Positions 8,692-18,262 are shown, counted from the stretch's first letter. The stretch is DNA of 64,000 bases from Streptomyces sp. SID12488 (GCF_010548275.1 NZ_JAAGLT010000002.1:1-64000), one strand, 5' to 3'. The notes: generated by a model not told the origin, from the sequence alone. A program made the numbers and translations.

Positions 8692-10176
8692 ATGACCAAG
8701 ACCCCGACGAGGTCGAGAAGACTGGCCAGTGTGCTCACGGCCGCCTTCGGCGCGACACTCATGTTCCTGACCGCCCCGGCCCCCGCCCTCGCCCAGTCGG
8801 CCCCCGAGAGTTCGGCCGCCCCGCACGCGTCGGCGAAGCCCTCGTCGAAGAGCCGTACCAGTGACTTCCGCGGGGTGAACTGGGCGGACCCGCGCGACAA
8901 CTACGCCAGTGACGCCGTGGTGCCCAGCGGTCTGAAGGTGACCGACAACTACCGCACCGTGTACCGCACCACGGATCACATGGTGCGCGGCTTCAAGAAG
9001 AACCTGGGCGCCAACACCCTGCGACTGCCGATCAACCCGGCGACCGTCGGCACCACCTGGTGGAAGTCGTACCGGGCGACGATCGACGCGGCCACGGACT
9101 ACGGCGACAAGGTCATCGTCAGCTACTGGGAGGCCGACTCCAGCAAGGACGGGCTGGTCGACGACACGGCCGCCTGGAAGAAGATGTGGAACACGGTGGT
9201 GCGGGAGTACAAGCACAACCCGCGTGTCTACTTCGAGCCGATGAACGAGCCGCACGGCTACACCCTGGACCAGTGGGTGTCCGTGACCAGCGGCTGGCTC
9301 GCCCAGTACAAGGACGTACCGCGCGGCCGTGTCGTGATCAGCGGCACCGGCTACAACGACAACGTCACCGGTGTCGGCGCGGCCCGCGCACTGCGGGGAA
9401 CGCTGCTGTCGCTGCACTTCTACGGCTTCTGGGCCAGCTACACCCAGCAGGCGGACTGGGTGGCCGACCTCGAAGCCCGGATCGGCAAGTACGCGGGCCG
9501 GACCATCATCGACGAGGCCGGTTCCCCGATGACCATCGGGCTGAACTACGGCGCCTGGAACGGCAACATCTACACCTCGTACCTCGCGGCGGTGGCCAAC
9601 ACCGCCCGCAGCAAGGGGATGGGCCTGGTGTACTGGCCGGGGCTGCGGTTCGGCGACGCCTACTCGATCGAGTCGCTGGACACCAAGGGCAACCTGGTGG
9701 ACAACAGCGCCACCGGAGTCGCGCTGCTGCGCTGGGGCTACGGTTTCGGCAAGAAGGCGCCTGTCAACAACCTGCCGCCCGCGCCTCCCGGCGAGGTCCT
9801 GCGCGGAGTGGGCTCCACCCGCTGCGTGGACGTGCCCGGCTTCAGCACGACCAACGGCACCCAGCTCGACCTCTGGGACTGCAACGCGGGCGGCAACCAG
9901 ATCTGGAACTGGAACGCGGACAAGCAGCTCACCGTCTACGGCAACAAGTGCATGACGGTGGGAGGCACCGGAGCCACGGCGGGAGATCCCGTGGTCATCT
10001 CCGACTGCACCGGCGCGACGGCACAGCAGTGGAACGTGAACGCCGACCTCTCCGTGACCAGCGTCGCGAACCCGGCGCTGTGCCTGGACGCGGCCGGAGC
10101 GGGCACCGGCAACGGCACGTCGGTCGATGTCTGGTTCTGCAACGGAAGCACCAACCAGCAGTGGGCCAGGAGCTGA
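8692..10176 (+). CDS. Secreted GH5-family glycosidase with ricin-type CBM13
   Basis: The 494-residue enzyme has a Tat/Sec-like signal peptide ending near ALAQSAP (about residue 35). A GH5-type (beta/alpha)8 catalytic domain follows at about 58-350, then a Pro-rich linker and a ricin-B/CBM13 lectin domain at about 375-494 with QxW-like repeats (NQIWNWN, AQQWNVN, NQQWARS). The acid/base is Glu186 in EPMNEPHG and the probable nucleophile Glu275 in IIDEAG. It should hydrolyse a beta-linked plant or fungal polysaccharide outside the cell; the exact substrate is not readable. I chose the ATG at 8692, which has a GGAG site and a standard signal peptide. The palindromic operator upstream implies sugar-responsive repression. 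It is a paralogue of the enzyme at 27267-28352, which lacks the lectin domain. Confidence 0.85.
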   Translation: MTKTPTRSRRLASVLTAAFGATLMFLTAPAPALAQSAPESSAAPHASAKPSSKSRTSDFRGVNWADPRDNYASDAVVPSGLKVTDNYRTVYRTTDHMVRGFKKNLGANTLRLPINPATVGTTWWKSYRATIDAATDYGDKVIVSYWEADSSKDGLVDDTAAWKKMWNTVVREYKHNPRVYFEPMNEPHGYTLDQWVSVTSGWLAQYKDVPRGRVVISGTGYNDNVTGVGAARALRGTLLSLHFYGFWASYTQQADWVADLEARIGKYAGRTIIDEAGSPMTIGLNYGAWNGNIYTSYLAAVANTARSKGMGLVYWPGLRFGDAYSIESLDTKGNLVDNSATGVALLRWGYGFGKKAPVNNLPPAPPGEVLRGVGSTRCVDVPGFSTTNGTQLDLWDCNAGGNQIWNWNADKQLTVYGNKCMTVGGTGATAGDPVVISDCTGATAQQWNVNADLSVTSVANPALCLDAAGAGTGNGTSVDVWFCNGSTNQQWARS

Positions 10177-10236
10177 TTCCGGCACCTGTTCCCCTCGACC
10201 ACCGGCTCGTCGACTGAACTCGACCACTGACGCCGG

Positions 10237-11298
10237 TCAGCGCCGCCGCACTTCGCCCCCGGGCGAGGCCGGCGGCGCTCCCGTGCTCGCGCGGACCACC
10301 AGCCGGGTCGGGACCAGGGTCCTGTCGACCGTGTCGGGCCCGGTGCGGCCGATCTTGCTCAGCAGCTTCTGAAGGCTGAGCCGGCCGACCGCGGCGAAGT
10401 CCTGCCGCACGGTGGTCAGCGGCGGCCAGAAGGCATGGGTCTCCTCCATGTCGTCGAACCCCACCACACTGACGTCGTCGGGAATCCGGCGGCCGAGTTC
10501 GTGCAGGGCACGCATGACACCGAGCGCCATGTGGTCGTTCGCGGCGAAGATGGCCGTGACCTCCGGTCTTCGCCCCAGGGTCAGCCCGTGCCGGTATCCG
10601 GACCGGGTGGTCCAGTCGCCGTACAGCACCGGGGGCGCGGCGATGCCGGCCTGTTGCAGGGTGCGCCGCCAGGACTCGACCCGGTGGGTCGCGGAGTACG
10701 AGGTCGGGGGCCCGGCGATGTGCCATACCTGCTGGTGGCCGAGTTCCAGCAGATGTTCCGTCGCCTGCCGGGCGCCCTGTGCCTGGTCGGTGTCCACCAC
10801 GGTGTAGCCGGGGCCGGTGTCGGAGTCGACGACCACCATCGGAATCCCCGGTGGGAGGCTGAACTCCGCATCGTCCAGGAGATGGGCCTCGAAGATGAGG
10901 ATCACTCCGTCGACGGCTGCCTCACTGAGCCGGTCGTAGGCACCGGAAACCCTGCCCATGGTCGGGTCCGACACGGGGATGAGGGTGACGGCGTACTTGG
11001 CGCGTGCGGCTTCCTCGGCGATGGCGTCGAGAGTGCGCGTGTTTCCGAACGTCCTGAGCGTGAAGGTGATGACACCGATCGTGTTGAACCGCCCGCTCTT
11101 GAGCGCGCGTGCGGCTCCGTTCGGCCGGTAGCCCAGCGCCTGCATCGACTCGACGACCCGCTGCCTGGTCGCCGGGTCGACGTTGGTGTGTCCGTTGGAC
11201 ACGCGCGAAACCGTCTGCGGCGCGACACCCGCGTGCCGGGCGACGTCCGCCATCGACGGCCGGGGCCGTCCGGACATGGGCTTGTCCCCAATCGCCAT
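10237..11298 (-). CDS. LacI-family transcriptional repressor
   Basis: The 353-residue protein has an N-terminal LacI helix-turn-helix and hinge (PSMADVARHAGVAPQTVSRV...RYRPNGAARALKSG pattern). A periplasmic-binding-protein-like sugar-binding domain follows, with typical strands DGVILIF, TAIFAANDHMALG and DVSVVGFDDME. The ATG at 11298 follows an AAGGGA ribosome site; MSGRPRP at 11277 is an alternative. The gene lies between, and on the opposite strand to, the GH5 glycosidase and the pectate lyase, so it probably controls plant-polysaccharide use. The two TTACGTAA-centred palindromes at the GH5 promoters are its best candidate targets, by inference from site type and proximity. I see no such palindrome in its own promoter region. 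Confidence 0.9.
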   Translation of the reverse strand: MAIGDKPMSGRPRPSMADVARHAGVAPQTVSRVSNGHTNVDPATRQRVVESMQALGYRPNGAARALKSGRFNTIGVITFTLRTFGNTRTLDAIAEEAARAKYAVTLIPVSDPTMGRVSGAYDRLSEAAVDGVILIFEAHLLDDAEFSLPPGIPMVVVDSDTGPGYTVVDTDQAQGARQATEHLLELGHQQVWHIAGPPTSYSATHRVESWRRTLQQAGIAAPPVLYGDWTTRSGYRHGLTLGRRPEVTAIFAANDHMALGVMRALHELGRRIPDDVSVVGFDDMEETHAFWPPLTTVRQDFAAVGRLSLQKLLSKIGRTGPDTVDRTLVPTRLVVRASTGAPPASPGGEVRRR

Positions 11299-11435
11299 GA
11301 TCCCTTGTTTCCCCTGTTTCTCGGGCCCTGACAACAGCCTAGGCCCACTCCCCGGGCGCGCCGTAGCGGACGGGACCGGGTGGGGCGCTGTCAAGGGACC
11401 GGCCCGCGGGCGGCCGGGAAAATCATCCGCGTCGG

Positions 11436-11451
11436 GGGGCAACCTTTCCGG
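11436..11451 (+). promoter_or_regulatory. 16-bp motif shared with the expansin promoter region
   Basis: GGGGCAACCTTTCCGG here matches 15 of 16 bases at 25249-25264, each about 100 bases before a GTG-started secreted cell-wall-active protein (pectate lyase here, expansin there). The AAC core resembles an ECF sigma -35 element, but no matching -10 can be fixed from two sites. Confidence 0.4.
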
Positions 11452-11538
11452 TGTTCCGCGACCACTGACGAGTCGAAGGCCCCGCACACGGGAGCTTCAC
11501 ACACCGCAAGCGTTCCGCCACCACGTAAGGACTCATCC

Positions 11539-12885
11539 GTGGCTTCCCCTTCGCATCGCCGCTCACTCCGCACGCGCCGCACGGTTCTGGTCTCCACAGC
11601 GGCCGTGGCCGCCGCGGGTCTCGGTGCCGCCGTGTTCGCCATGAACGCGAGCGCGGGTGCCGTCGACCTGGCTCACCAGGTGCTGCCCGCCAAGGACGGG
11701 TGGGCCGCCTCCGGCGCCGGCACGACCGGTGGCGCGCGGGCCGACGCCGCGCACGTCCTCACCGTCAGCACCCGCGCGCAGCTGGTGAAGGCGCTGGGCA
11801 GCGCGACCAACTCGACGGCGAAGATCATCAAGATCAAGGGCACCATCGACGCCAACACGAACGACGCGGGCAAGAAGCTGACCTGCGCCGACTACGCGGC
11901 CGGTACGGGATACTCGCTCGCCGCCTATCTGAAGGCGTACGACCCGGCCACGTACGGCCGTTCGAAGCTGCCCTCGGGTACGCAGGAGAAGGCGCGGGCC
12001 GCCGCCCAGGCCGCGCAGGCGAAGAACATCGTCTTCAAGGTGCCGGCCAACACCACCATCGTGGGCGTGCCGGGCACCAAGGCCGGGATCACCGGCGGCA
12101 GTCTCCAGGTGAAGGGCGTCGACAACGTCATCATCCGCAACCTGAGCTTCAGCGCCACCGAGGACTGCTTCCCGCAGTGGGACCCGACGGACGGTTCGAC
12201 CGGCAACTGGAACTCCGCGTACGACGCCGTCACCCTGCGCGGGGCGACCCATGTGTGGGCCGACCACAACTCGTTCACCGACGCGCCCCACCTCGACAGC
12301 ACCAACCCGAAGTACTACGGCCGGGAGTACCAGATCCACGACGGCGCCCTCGACATCACCAACGGCTCCGACCTGGTGACCGTCGAGCGCAACCAGTTCA
12401 CCAACCATGACAAGACCATGCTGATCGGCAGCAGCGACAAGGACAGCGTCGGCAAGCTGCGGGTCTCCATCCACCACAACGTGTGGAAGGGCATCGTCCA
12501 GCGTGCCCCGCTGGCCCGGATCGGCCAGGTCCACATCTACAACAACTACTTCGACACGACGACCCTGGGTGGCTACGCGCCCCTCTACACGGTCAACTCC
12601 CGGGCCAAGGCGCAGGTCGTCGCCGAGTACAACGCCTGGAAGGTCCCCGCCGGCGGCAAGACAGCGAAGCTGCTGAGCGGCGACGGCACCGGCTCGGTCG
12701 CGGGCACCGGCAACCTCGTCAACGGCACGGCGACGGATCTCGTGGCCGCGTACAACGCCGCGAGCTCCAAGAAGCTGAAGACGACGGTCAACTGGAAGCC
12801 GGCCCTGACGGCAGGCCTCCAGACGACCGCGAAGAACCTGGCGGCGGAGCTGGCGGGGACCACGGGAGCCGGGGTTCTCTCCTAG
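11539..12885 (+). CDS. Secreted PL1-family pectate lyase
   Basis: The 448-residue enzyme has an Arg-rich signal peptide (residues 1 to about 38, cleavage near NASAGA). A right-handed parallel beta-helix follows. The PL1 landmarks are THVWADHNSF (the vWiDH site), HDGALDITNGSDLVTVERNQF, NHDKTMLIGSSD, and the catalytic Arg region RAPLARIGQVHIYNNYFD. It cleaves de-esterified pectin by calcium-dependent beta-elimination outside the cell. The GTG at 11539 has a TAAGGA ribosome site 7 bases upstream, the same arrangement as the expansin gene at 25354. It is divergent from the LacI gene and followed by a strong terminator. Confidence 0.9.
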   Translation: MASPSHRRSLRTRRTVLVSTAAVAAAGLGAAVFAMNASAGAVDLAHQVLPAKDGWAASGAGTTGGARADAAHVLTVSTRAQLVKALGSATNSTAKIIKIKGTIDANTNDAGKKLTCADYAAGTGYSLAAYLKAYDPATYGRSKLPSGTQEKARAAAQAAQAKNIVFKVPANTTIVGVPGTKAGITGGSLQVKGVDNVIIRNLSFSATEDCFPQWDPTDGSTGNWNSAYDAVTLRGATHVWADHNSFTDAPHLDSTNPKYYGREYQIHDGALDITNGSDLVTVERNQFTNHDKTMLIGSSDKDSVGKLRVSIHHNVWKGIVQRAPLARIGQVHIYNNYFDTTTLGGYAPLYTVNSRAKAQVVAEYNAWKVPAGGKTAKLLSGDGTGSVAGTGNLVNGTATDLVAAYNAASSKKLKTTVNWKPALTAGLQTTAKNLAAELAGTTGAGVLS

Positions 12886-12944
12886 GGAGAGAAGCGGGCC
12901 CGGGACCGGCGGTGCGACACCGTTGACCGATGCGGGCCCGGTTG

Positions 12945-12978
12945 CTTCGCCCCGCCGGATCTGTCCGGCGGGGCGAAG
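12945..12978. terminator. Strong terminator between pectate lyase and signal peptidase
   Basis: A perfect 15-bp stem (12945-12959 with 12964-12978) closes a TCTG loop in the gap between two convergent genes. It should stop transcription in both directions. Confidence 0.85.
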
Positions 12979-13000
12979 TGCTGCCGAGCGGCCGGTTACG

Positions 13001-13717
13001 TCACCGGGCCGCTGCCCGCCTGCGGGAAACCGTCCAGCCGAGCACGCCACCGACCAGCCCGGCCAGGGCCAGGGCGCAGCCGCCCGCTCCGAGCAGCAGA
13101 TACGGGCGTACCGCGGTGTCCTCGGCGATGATCCGGGCCTGCACGCCGGACGCGGGCACGCTGCCCTGATGGTCGACGAGGTGCATTCGTGAGTCGATCG
13201 AGTCGTTGCGTTTGTCGCCCAGCAGGAACAGCCGCCCCTTCGGGACGGTCACGTAGTAGGCCAGGCCGAGTCCGTCGGGGTCGACGCCCTTCAGGTAGGG
13301 CTCTTCCAGCGCGGCGCCGTTGAGCACGATCTTCCCGTCGGTGCAGCAGGCCACCCGGTCGCCGCCGACACCGATCACCCGCCGCAGGGAGACGACCCCG
13401 TCCGGTCCCTCCGGCGAGTCGATGACGACGACGTCACCACGCCGTACCTCGCTGCCGTAGATCCGCTTGCCGTAGACCACCTCCCCGTCCGCGATCGTGG
13501 GGGTCATGCTGCTTCCGGAGTAACGGAGCACCATGACATTGGCCTTGAACAGCGCGAACGCGCTCACCACGATCAGCAGTCCCATGGTCAGGGCCACCGC
13601 ACCGGCGATGAGGGCGCCGCGGCCCCGCGCGCCGGACGCCTTCGCGGGTGGCGGGGGTCCGACCGCCGTGGCCCCCGGATCCGTCCCTGTTCCCCGTATG
13701 TCGCTCTCGCTCTGCAT
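13001..13717 (-). CDS. Type I signal peptidase (S26), catalytic Lys replaced by Arg
   Basis: The 238-residue membrane protein has a cytoplasmic Pro/Gly-rich tail, one transmembrane helix (about 35-58), the S26 peptidase domain, and a second hydrophobic segment near the C-terminus (about 205-228). The serine motif SGSSMTPT is intact (nucleophile Ser70), as is GDKRNDSIDSR near residue 167. The motif that normally reads V-K-R-V-I-G here reads SLRRVIGVGGD, so the general-base Lys is Arg112 (codons CGG CGG). The family removes Sec/Tat signal peptides on the outer face of the membrane. With Arg at this site, activity is doubtful or altered. The ATG at 13717 is preceded by GGGGGAG. Confidence 0.85.
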   Translation of the reverse strand: MQSESDIRGTGTDPGATAVGPPPPAKASGARGRGALIAGAVALTMGLLIVVSAFALFKANVMVLRYSGSSMTPTIADGEVVYGKRIYGSEVRRGDVVVIDSPEGPDGVVSLRRVIGVGGDRVACCTDGKIVLNGAALEEPYLKGVDPDGLGLAYYVTVPKGRLFLLGDKRNDSIDSRMHLVDHQGSVPASGVQARIIAEDTAVRPYLLLGAGGCALALAGLVGGVLGWTVSRRRAAAR

Positions 13718-14159
13718 GTCACTCTCCCCCTCGTCGCCCGCCCATCGGGTGACCGAGTGCATCGTAGAAGGCGGGTGACCCCTGCCATCGCCCCAGGGCG
13801 GACCGGCACTGATGTGCAAGATCCTCGTCCTGCGGGGCAGCGCGGCCCGCAGTGGGTTGCCCGGTTCCGGTACCGGCCGGTCAACTGGGCCCGTCATACC
13901 TCGGCAGAAGGCGGCACAGCCACCGCGAGCGCGGTGACACCCGGGCTACGAGCCCCACCAGAGCACCTGCCCACCGGCGCCGCTCTCGTCCCGCCCCCAC
14001 CCTTCTCCCTCGTCGTTCTCCGTCGTCGTCCTCCCCTCCGTCATTTCTCACGGCACAGGAACCGCGTACCAAGATGATCAGCATTGGACAGCCAGTGGAC
14101 GGATGCCGGGCACCGGCATCCGAGGACAGCGGTACCCGCACGGCCGGCGGTACGCGCGC
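13718..14159. other. Intergenic region, nothing recognised
   Basis: The gap lies between the divergent signal peptidase and EamA genes. It must contain promoters for both, but I see no clear boxes, repeats or coding signal. Translation of the EamA gene might begin at ATG 14103 inside this interval. Confidence 0.4.
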
Positions 14160-15356
14160 GTGAGAGCCAGGATCGATCCGCTGACCATCGCGGCGATGAC
14201 GGTCACCGTCGTCTCCATCTCGGCCACCGCCCCCCTCACCGCCGCCGCCACGGCCTCACCGCTCGCCATGGCCTTCTGGCGCAACTGCCTCGGCTTCGCC
14301 GTACTCGTCCCGCTCCTGCTGCTTCTGCGCCGCCGCGAGGTGGTGCGCGTCGTGCGCCGTGAGCGCGGCATCCTGCGCCGTGAACAGTGGCGGCCCCTGG
14401 TCTTCGGGTTCCTCGCCGCCACCGCACTCGCCCTGCACTTCGCGGCCTTCATGACGAGCACCCGGCTCACCTCGGTCGCCATGTCCACGGCCCTGGTGGC
14501 CACCCAGCCCGTCTGGCAGGCCCTCATCGCCGCAGGTCAGGGCGTCAAGGCCTCCCGCAGGACCTGGACGGGACTCTCGCTCTCGGTGGTGGGAGCGGCT
14601 GCCGCCGCGGGTCTCGACATCAAGTCCGGCGGTACGGCGCTCCTCGGCGACCTGCTCGCGCTGGTCGGGGCCATCGCCCAGGCCGGCTACACGGCCCTGA
14701 GCGAGAAGTCGCGCGCGGATGTGAGCACCCCGCTCTACTCGACGTTCACCTCGCTGGTCTGTGGCATGGAACTCCTCGCCGTCTGCTGGCTGGCCGACAT
14801 CCCGCTGACCGGCTTCGACAGGTCCACCCAGCTGTCGCTGCTCGGACTGCTGCTCCTCCCGCAGATCCTGGGGCTCGGCTCACTCAACTTCGTCCTCGGC
14901 AGAACCTCGGCGACGACGATGAGCGTCCTGCTCCTGCTGGAGACCCCCGTGGCCGCGCTCGCCGCCTGGTGGTTCATGGACCAGAACGTCGCGATCGCCA
15001 CGATCCCCGGGCTGCTGCTGATCATCGTCGGCGTCACGGTCGTGGTGACCAGCGGCGGGGAGCAGCTCGCGTCGGCACCGGACGACCTCGGCGTGGCGAT
15101 ACCGCGGCCGGCGTATCCCCCGCACATACCCCAACCGACGCCTGTGGCACGGCATCTGACGTTCCGTCGCAAGGTGAGGCGGGACCCCCGGCTGGACTGG
15201 GCGACGTACACCGAGCATCCGACGGTCACGCTCACCTATCACGGTGCCGGGGCGTTCGACACCCTGCATATGCGCAAACCGCGCCCCCCGCTGGAAGAGG
15301 AACCGTTCGTCGACGATCCCACCGTGTCACTCGCGGTCCCCACCCGGCGACGCTGA
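14160..15356 (+). CDS. EamA/DMT-family transporter
   Basis: The protein (398 residues from GTG 14160) has ten hydrophobic helices arranged as two EamA repeats. The first begins LTIAAMTVTVVSISATAPLTAAA; the second ends VAIATIPGLLLIIVGVTVVVTS. Family members export metabolites or amino acids across the cytoplasmic membrane; the substrate is unknown. After helix ten comes a soluble tail of about 100 residues, rich in Pro and charged residues, unusual for this family and probably cytoplasmic. The start is uncertain: GTG 14160 fits the helix boundary, and ATG 14103 would add 19 residues. It converges on the membrane protein that ends five bases away. Confidence 0.82.
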   Translation: MRARIDPLTIAAMTVTVVSISATAPLTAAATASPLAMAFWRNCLGFAVLVPLLLLLRRREVVRVVRRERGILRREQWRPLVFGFLAATALALHFAAFMTSTRLTSVAMSTALVATQPVWQALIAAGQGVKASRRTWTGLSLSVVGAAAAAGLDIKSGGTALLGDLLALVGAIAQAGYTALSEKSRADVSTPLYSTFTSLVCGMELLAVCWLADIPLTGFDRSTQLSLLGLLLLPQILGLGSLNFVLGRTSATTMSVLLLLETPVAALAAWWFMDQNVAIATIPGLLLIIVGVTVVVTSGGEQLASAPDDLGVAIPRPAYPPHIPQPTPVARHLTFRRKVRRDPRLDWATYTEHPTVTLTYHGAGAFDTLHMRKPRPPLEEEPFVDDPTVSLAVPTRRR

Positions 15357-15360
15357 ACGC

Positions 15361-16701
15361 TCATGGCCCGGAGGGGCCCGGCCGTGGGCCCCTCTCGGCA
15401 TCGACGGTGGCGCGGCCGGTCGCCGCGAGGAGTGCGAGCAGCGCGAGTGCGGTCAGCAAGGCGATGACCAGCAGCAGGACGGTCGGGGCCGTCGGCCGGT
15501 TCCAGAGCGCGAAGAGCAGGGCCACGGTCAGCAGGGCGGCCAGGGCGATCCACCGCCGGTGGGCCTCGGCCCAGATCCCCACCCGGCCGGTACGCGCCTG
15601 GTGTGCGTACGCCCATCGCGCCGCGGAGTCGGCGGCGCGCTCGGAGGCCCCCCGGGCGGCGAGCGGCAGCCGTCCCGGGCCGACCAGGTAGGCGCCCAGC
15701 GCGATGACCACACCGAGCACGATCGCCGTGCGCAGGCCGGCCCTCAGGAAGCGCAGCAGGGTGTCGAAGACGGCTGCCGCGGCGGCAGCCGACTGCACCT
15801 GGGGCGGGAGATGGTCCAGGTAGTAACGGCGGGCGACGGCCAGGACGACGGCCACGACCAGGCAGGCGAAGGCCGCGCCGAGAGCCGTACGGGCCAGGGC
15901 CCGGCGCCGCCACCGGGCCAGCAGCACACCGGCCGTACCGGTCGCCACGACCAGCACGGGCAGCCAGTTCCCGATCACGTCCAGCAGACGGGCGCCCTCG
16001 CGGATCTTCGCCAGCTGGTCGGACTGGAAGAGCACCATCTGCTTGTCGACCTCGGGGATCCCGGCGGCCGGGGACAATCCGGCCTCGACGAGCGCCTGCC
16101 TGACCTGATCGACGGCTTCGCCGACATCAAGGGTGACCGTCCCGCTGTTCACCCCCACCGCACCCCGGCCCTCGCCCGTGAGCGCGTGCACGACCCCGGC
16201 GTGGGCGGCCCGGTTGGCCTCCGTCCAGATCCGCTCGAAGCGGTCGCCGCGCACGAAACGGGTGGCCACCTTCTCGACCGTGTCGGCGACCGCCGAGTCG
16301 AGTTGCGGGCCCAGCCCCTTCACGGCCTCGGCCGCGCGCGACGGCAGCCCCTGCGACCGCAGCCAGCCCGCGATGTCCGCGGCGGCCCGGGTGCCGTCCG
16401 CCCGCACGTCGGCGGCCCGGGTGATGCGCCCGACCGCAGCGTCCTCCATCGCCGGATGCGAGGCCAGCGGCGCAACCGTCGCCACGTACCGGTCGGTGTC
16501 CAGCACGATGTCGTGCACCCACACGGTGAGCAGGGCGACCGGCACCAGGACGCAGGTGAGCACGATGAGCACCGCCGAGGCGGTGTTCCGCGTGATCCGC
16601 ACGGCAGCCGAGCCATGCCCGCGGTCGCTCCCTGCCGTGTCACCCGCCTTCCCCTCCGGGGTGGCGGCGGGCTCGGACGATTCGTACGGGCTGGCGGCCA
16701 T
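15361..16701 (-). CDS. Integral membrane protein of unknown function
   Basis: The 446-residue protein has a polar N-terminus and one helix (about 38-62, SAVLIVLTCVLVPVALLTVWV). A large probably external domain follows at about 65-255 with a conserved start (DTDRYVATVAPLASHPAMEDAA). The C-terminal part has about five further helices, including WLPVLVVATGTAGVLLA and a final LLLVIALLTALALLALLAA. The first-helix and external-domain arrangement recurs in actinomycete membrane proteins without an assigned role. I do not recognise a catalytic motif. It stands alone, divergent from the Na+/H+ antiporter. Confidence 0.75.
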   Translation of the reverse strand: MAASPYESSEPAATPEGKAGDTAGSDRGHGSAAVRITRNTASAVLIVLTCVLVPVALLTVWVHDIVLDTDRYVATVAPLASHPAMEDAAVGRITRAADVRADGTRAAADIAGWLRSQGLPSRAAEAVKGLGPQLDSAVADTVEKVATRFVRGDRFERIWTEANRAAHAGVVHALTGEGRGAVGVNSGTVTLDVGEAVDQVRQALVEAGLSPAAGIPEVDKQMVLFQSDQLAKIREGARLLDVIGNWLPVLVVATGTAGVLLARWRRRALARTALGAAFACLVVAVVLAVARRYYLDHLPPQVQSAAAAAAVFDTLLRFLRAGLRTAIVLGVVIALGAYLVGPGRLPLAARGASERAADSAARWAYAHQARTGRVGIWAEAHRRWIALAALLTVALLFALWNRPTAPTVLLLVIALLTALALLALLAATGRATVDAERGPRPGPSGP

Positions 16702-16777
16702 GAGGGGGCTCCAAGACGTCTTGTGCGGGTGCCTCCCTCCATTTCCGCCGCTCTACGGCGGGACGGCCTGCCCGGAT

Positions 16778-16804
16778 GGGCCGTACGGGCCGTACGGGCC
16801 GTAC
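16778..16804. repeat. Three tandem copies of GGGCCGTAC
   Basis: Three perfect 9-bp copies sit in the intergenic region between the divergent membrane-protein and antiporter genes, 120 bases before the antiporter start. Each copy contains the self-complementary GTAC. It may be slippage-prone simple sequence with no function. Confidence 0.8.
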
Positions 16805-16923
16805 GGGCACGAGTTCGGCGTGTCCGCGTCGGCGTCGGGAGGCGACCCTCGGCGGCCTGTATCAAGGAGGCCACCGGCGCGCACACGGCAGCGCGGAAGC
16901 GGATGGATCCGGAGGGCCAGAAC

Positions 16924-18213
16924 ATGAGCGGTGGCGCCTGGACTGTTGTGGCGGTGGCGGGCGTCACGGCCGCCTACGCACTGGGTTCGCGACGGCTGTC
17001 CTCGACGCCGCTGTCGTCGGCGATCGTGTTCGTCGGGTCCGGGATCCTCCTCGGGCCGGCCGCGCTCGACCTCGTCGACCTGAGACAGGACGCGGCACCG
17101 ATCATCGCGCTCCTCGAAACCGCCCTGGCGCTCGTGCTGTTCACCGACGCCATGACCGTCCGCAGACGCGACCTGGTGACCGGCGGCTTTCTGCCGGGCC
17201 GACTGCTGGGCATCGGGCTGCCGCTGAGCATCGGCGCGGGCTGGCTGCTCGCCTGGCTCCTGCTGCCCGGCCTGACGGTGTGGGAACTCGCCCTGGTCGG
17301 CGCCATCCTCGCCCCCACCGACGCAGCCCTCGGCGGTACCGCCGTCTCCCATCCGCGCGTCCCGGCGCTGGTACGTCATGGCCTGAACGTCGAGAGCGGC
17401 CTGAACGACGGCATGGTGCTGCCCTTCTTCGTCCTGTTCCTGGCGGCGATTCCGGGCACGCACTACGCGGAGGAGGGCGTCGCGGGTGTCTTCTGGCGCG
17501 CACTCGTCCTGAGCACCGTGCTCGGTCTCCTCGTCGGCGGGCTCGGCGGTCGGCTGCTGCAGTGGTCCCGGGCCAGGGGATGGGCCACGGGGGAGTGGCG
17601 GCAGGCCTATCCGCTGGCCCTCGCGGCAGCCTCGTACGAACTCGCCGTCGTCACGGACGGCAGCGGCTTCATCGCCGCCTGGGCCGCCGGATTCGCCTTC
17701 GGGTTCGCCCTGCGCCGCTACCGGACCGGCCAGGTCCGGGAAGCATTCGATCAGGAAGACCCTGACCGCCCGGCCGAGTTCGCCGAGAACCTCGGGGGAC
17801 TCCTCGCGGCGATCAGCCTGCTGGTCTTCGGGGCCGTGCTCCTCGGCCCCGCGCTGGAGCACCTGAACTGGCGGATCCTCCTGTACGCGGTGCTCAGTCT
17901 CACCCTCGTCAGGATGCTGCCGGTGGCCCTGTCCCTCGCCGGGAGCGGGCTGCGGCTCCCCACCGTGGCGTACGTCGGATGGTTCGGGCTGCGTGGTCTC
18001 GCCTCCGTCGTGCTGGCACTGCTCGTGGTGGAGGAGCACGTCCCCGGGGTGGAACAGCTGGGCAGGGTGGTCGCGATCACCGTCGGCCTCAGCGTCCTCC
18101 TGCACGGTGTCTCCGCCGTGGCCCTCGCCGAGCGGTACGGCCGCTGGCTCGGGAGGACCGCGACGACCACGCGCGACCTGCGCGAGGGGGATCCCGTACA
18201 GCCCGAGAAGTGA
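16924..18213 (+). CDS. CPA1-type Na+(K+)/H+ antiporter
   Basis: The 429-residue protein has about 12 membrane helices typical of the cation:proton antiporter-1 family. Diagnostic segments are the LILAPTDAALGGTAV helix (paired with NVESGLNDGMVLPFFVLF, the conserved N-E-S-G-L-N-D motif) and the Asp-containing ion site. It exchanges Na+ or K+ for protons across the cytoplasmic membrane. The ATG at 16924 has GGAGG nine bases upstream. It ends convergent with the small SHOCT gene. Confidence 0.9.
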   Translation: MSGGAWTVVAVAGVTAAYALGSRRLSSTPLSSAIVFVGSGILLGPAALDLVDLRQDAAPIIALLETALALVLFTDAMTVRRRDLVTGGFLPGRLLGIGLPLSIGAGWLLAWLLLPGLTVWELALVGAILAPTDAALGGTAVSHPRVPALVRHGLNVESGLNDGMVLPFFVLFLAAIPGTHYAEEGVAGVFWRALVLSTVLGLLVGGLGGRLLQWSRARGWATGEWRQAYPLALAAASYELAVVTDGSGFIAAWAAGFAFGFALRRYRTGQVREAFDQEDPDRPAEFAENLGGLLAAISLLVFGAVLLGPALEHLNWRILLYAVLSLTLVRMLPVALSLAGSGLRLPTVAYVGWFGLRGLASVVLALLVVEEHVPGVEQLGRVVAITVGLSVLLHGVSAVALAERYGRWLGRTATTTRDLREGDPVQPEK

Positions 18214-18262
18214 GGCGGGGAAGCCGCACGGGCGCCCAGGTCGCGGTCAGGAGCTCAGGAGT

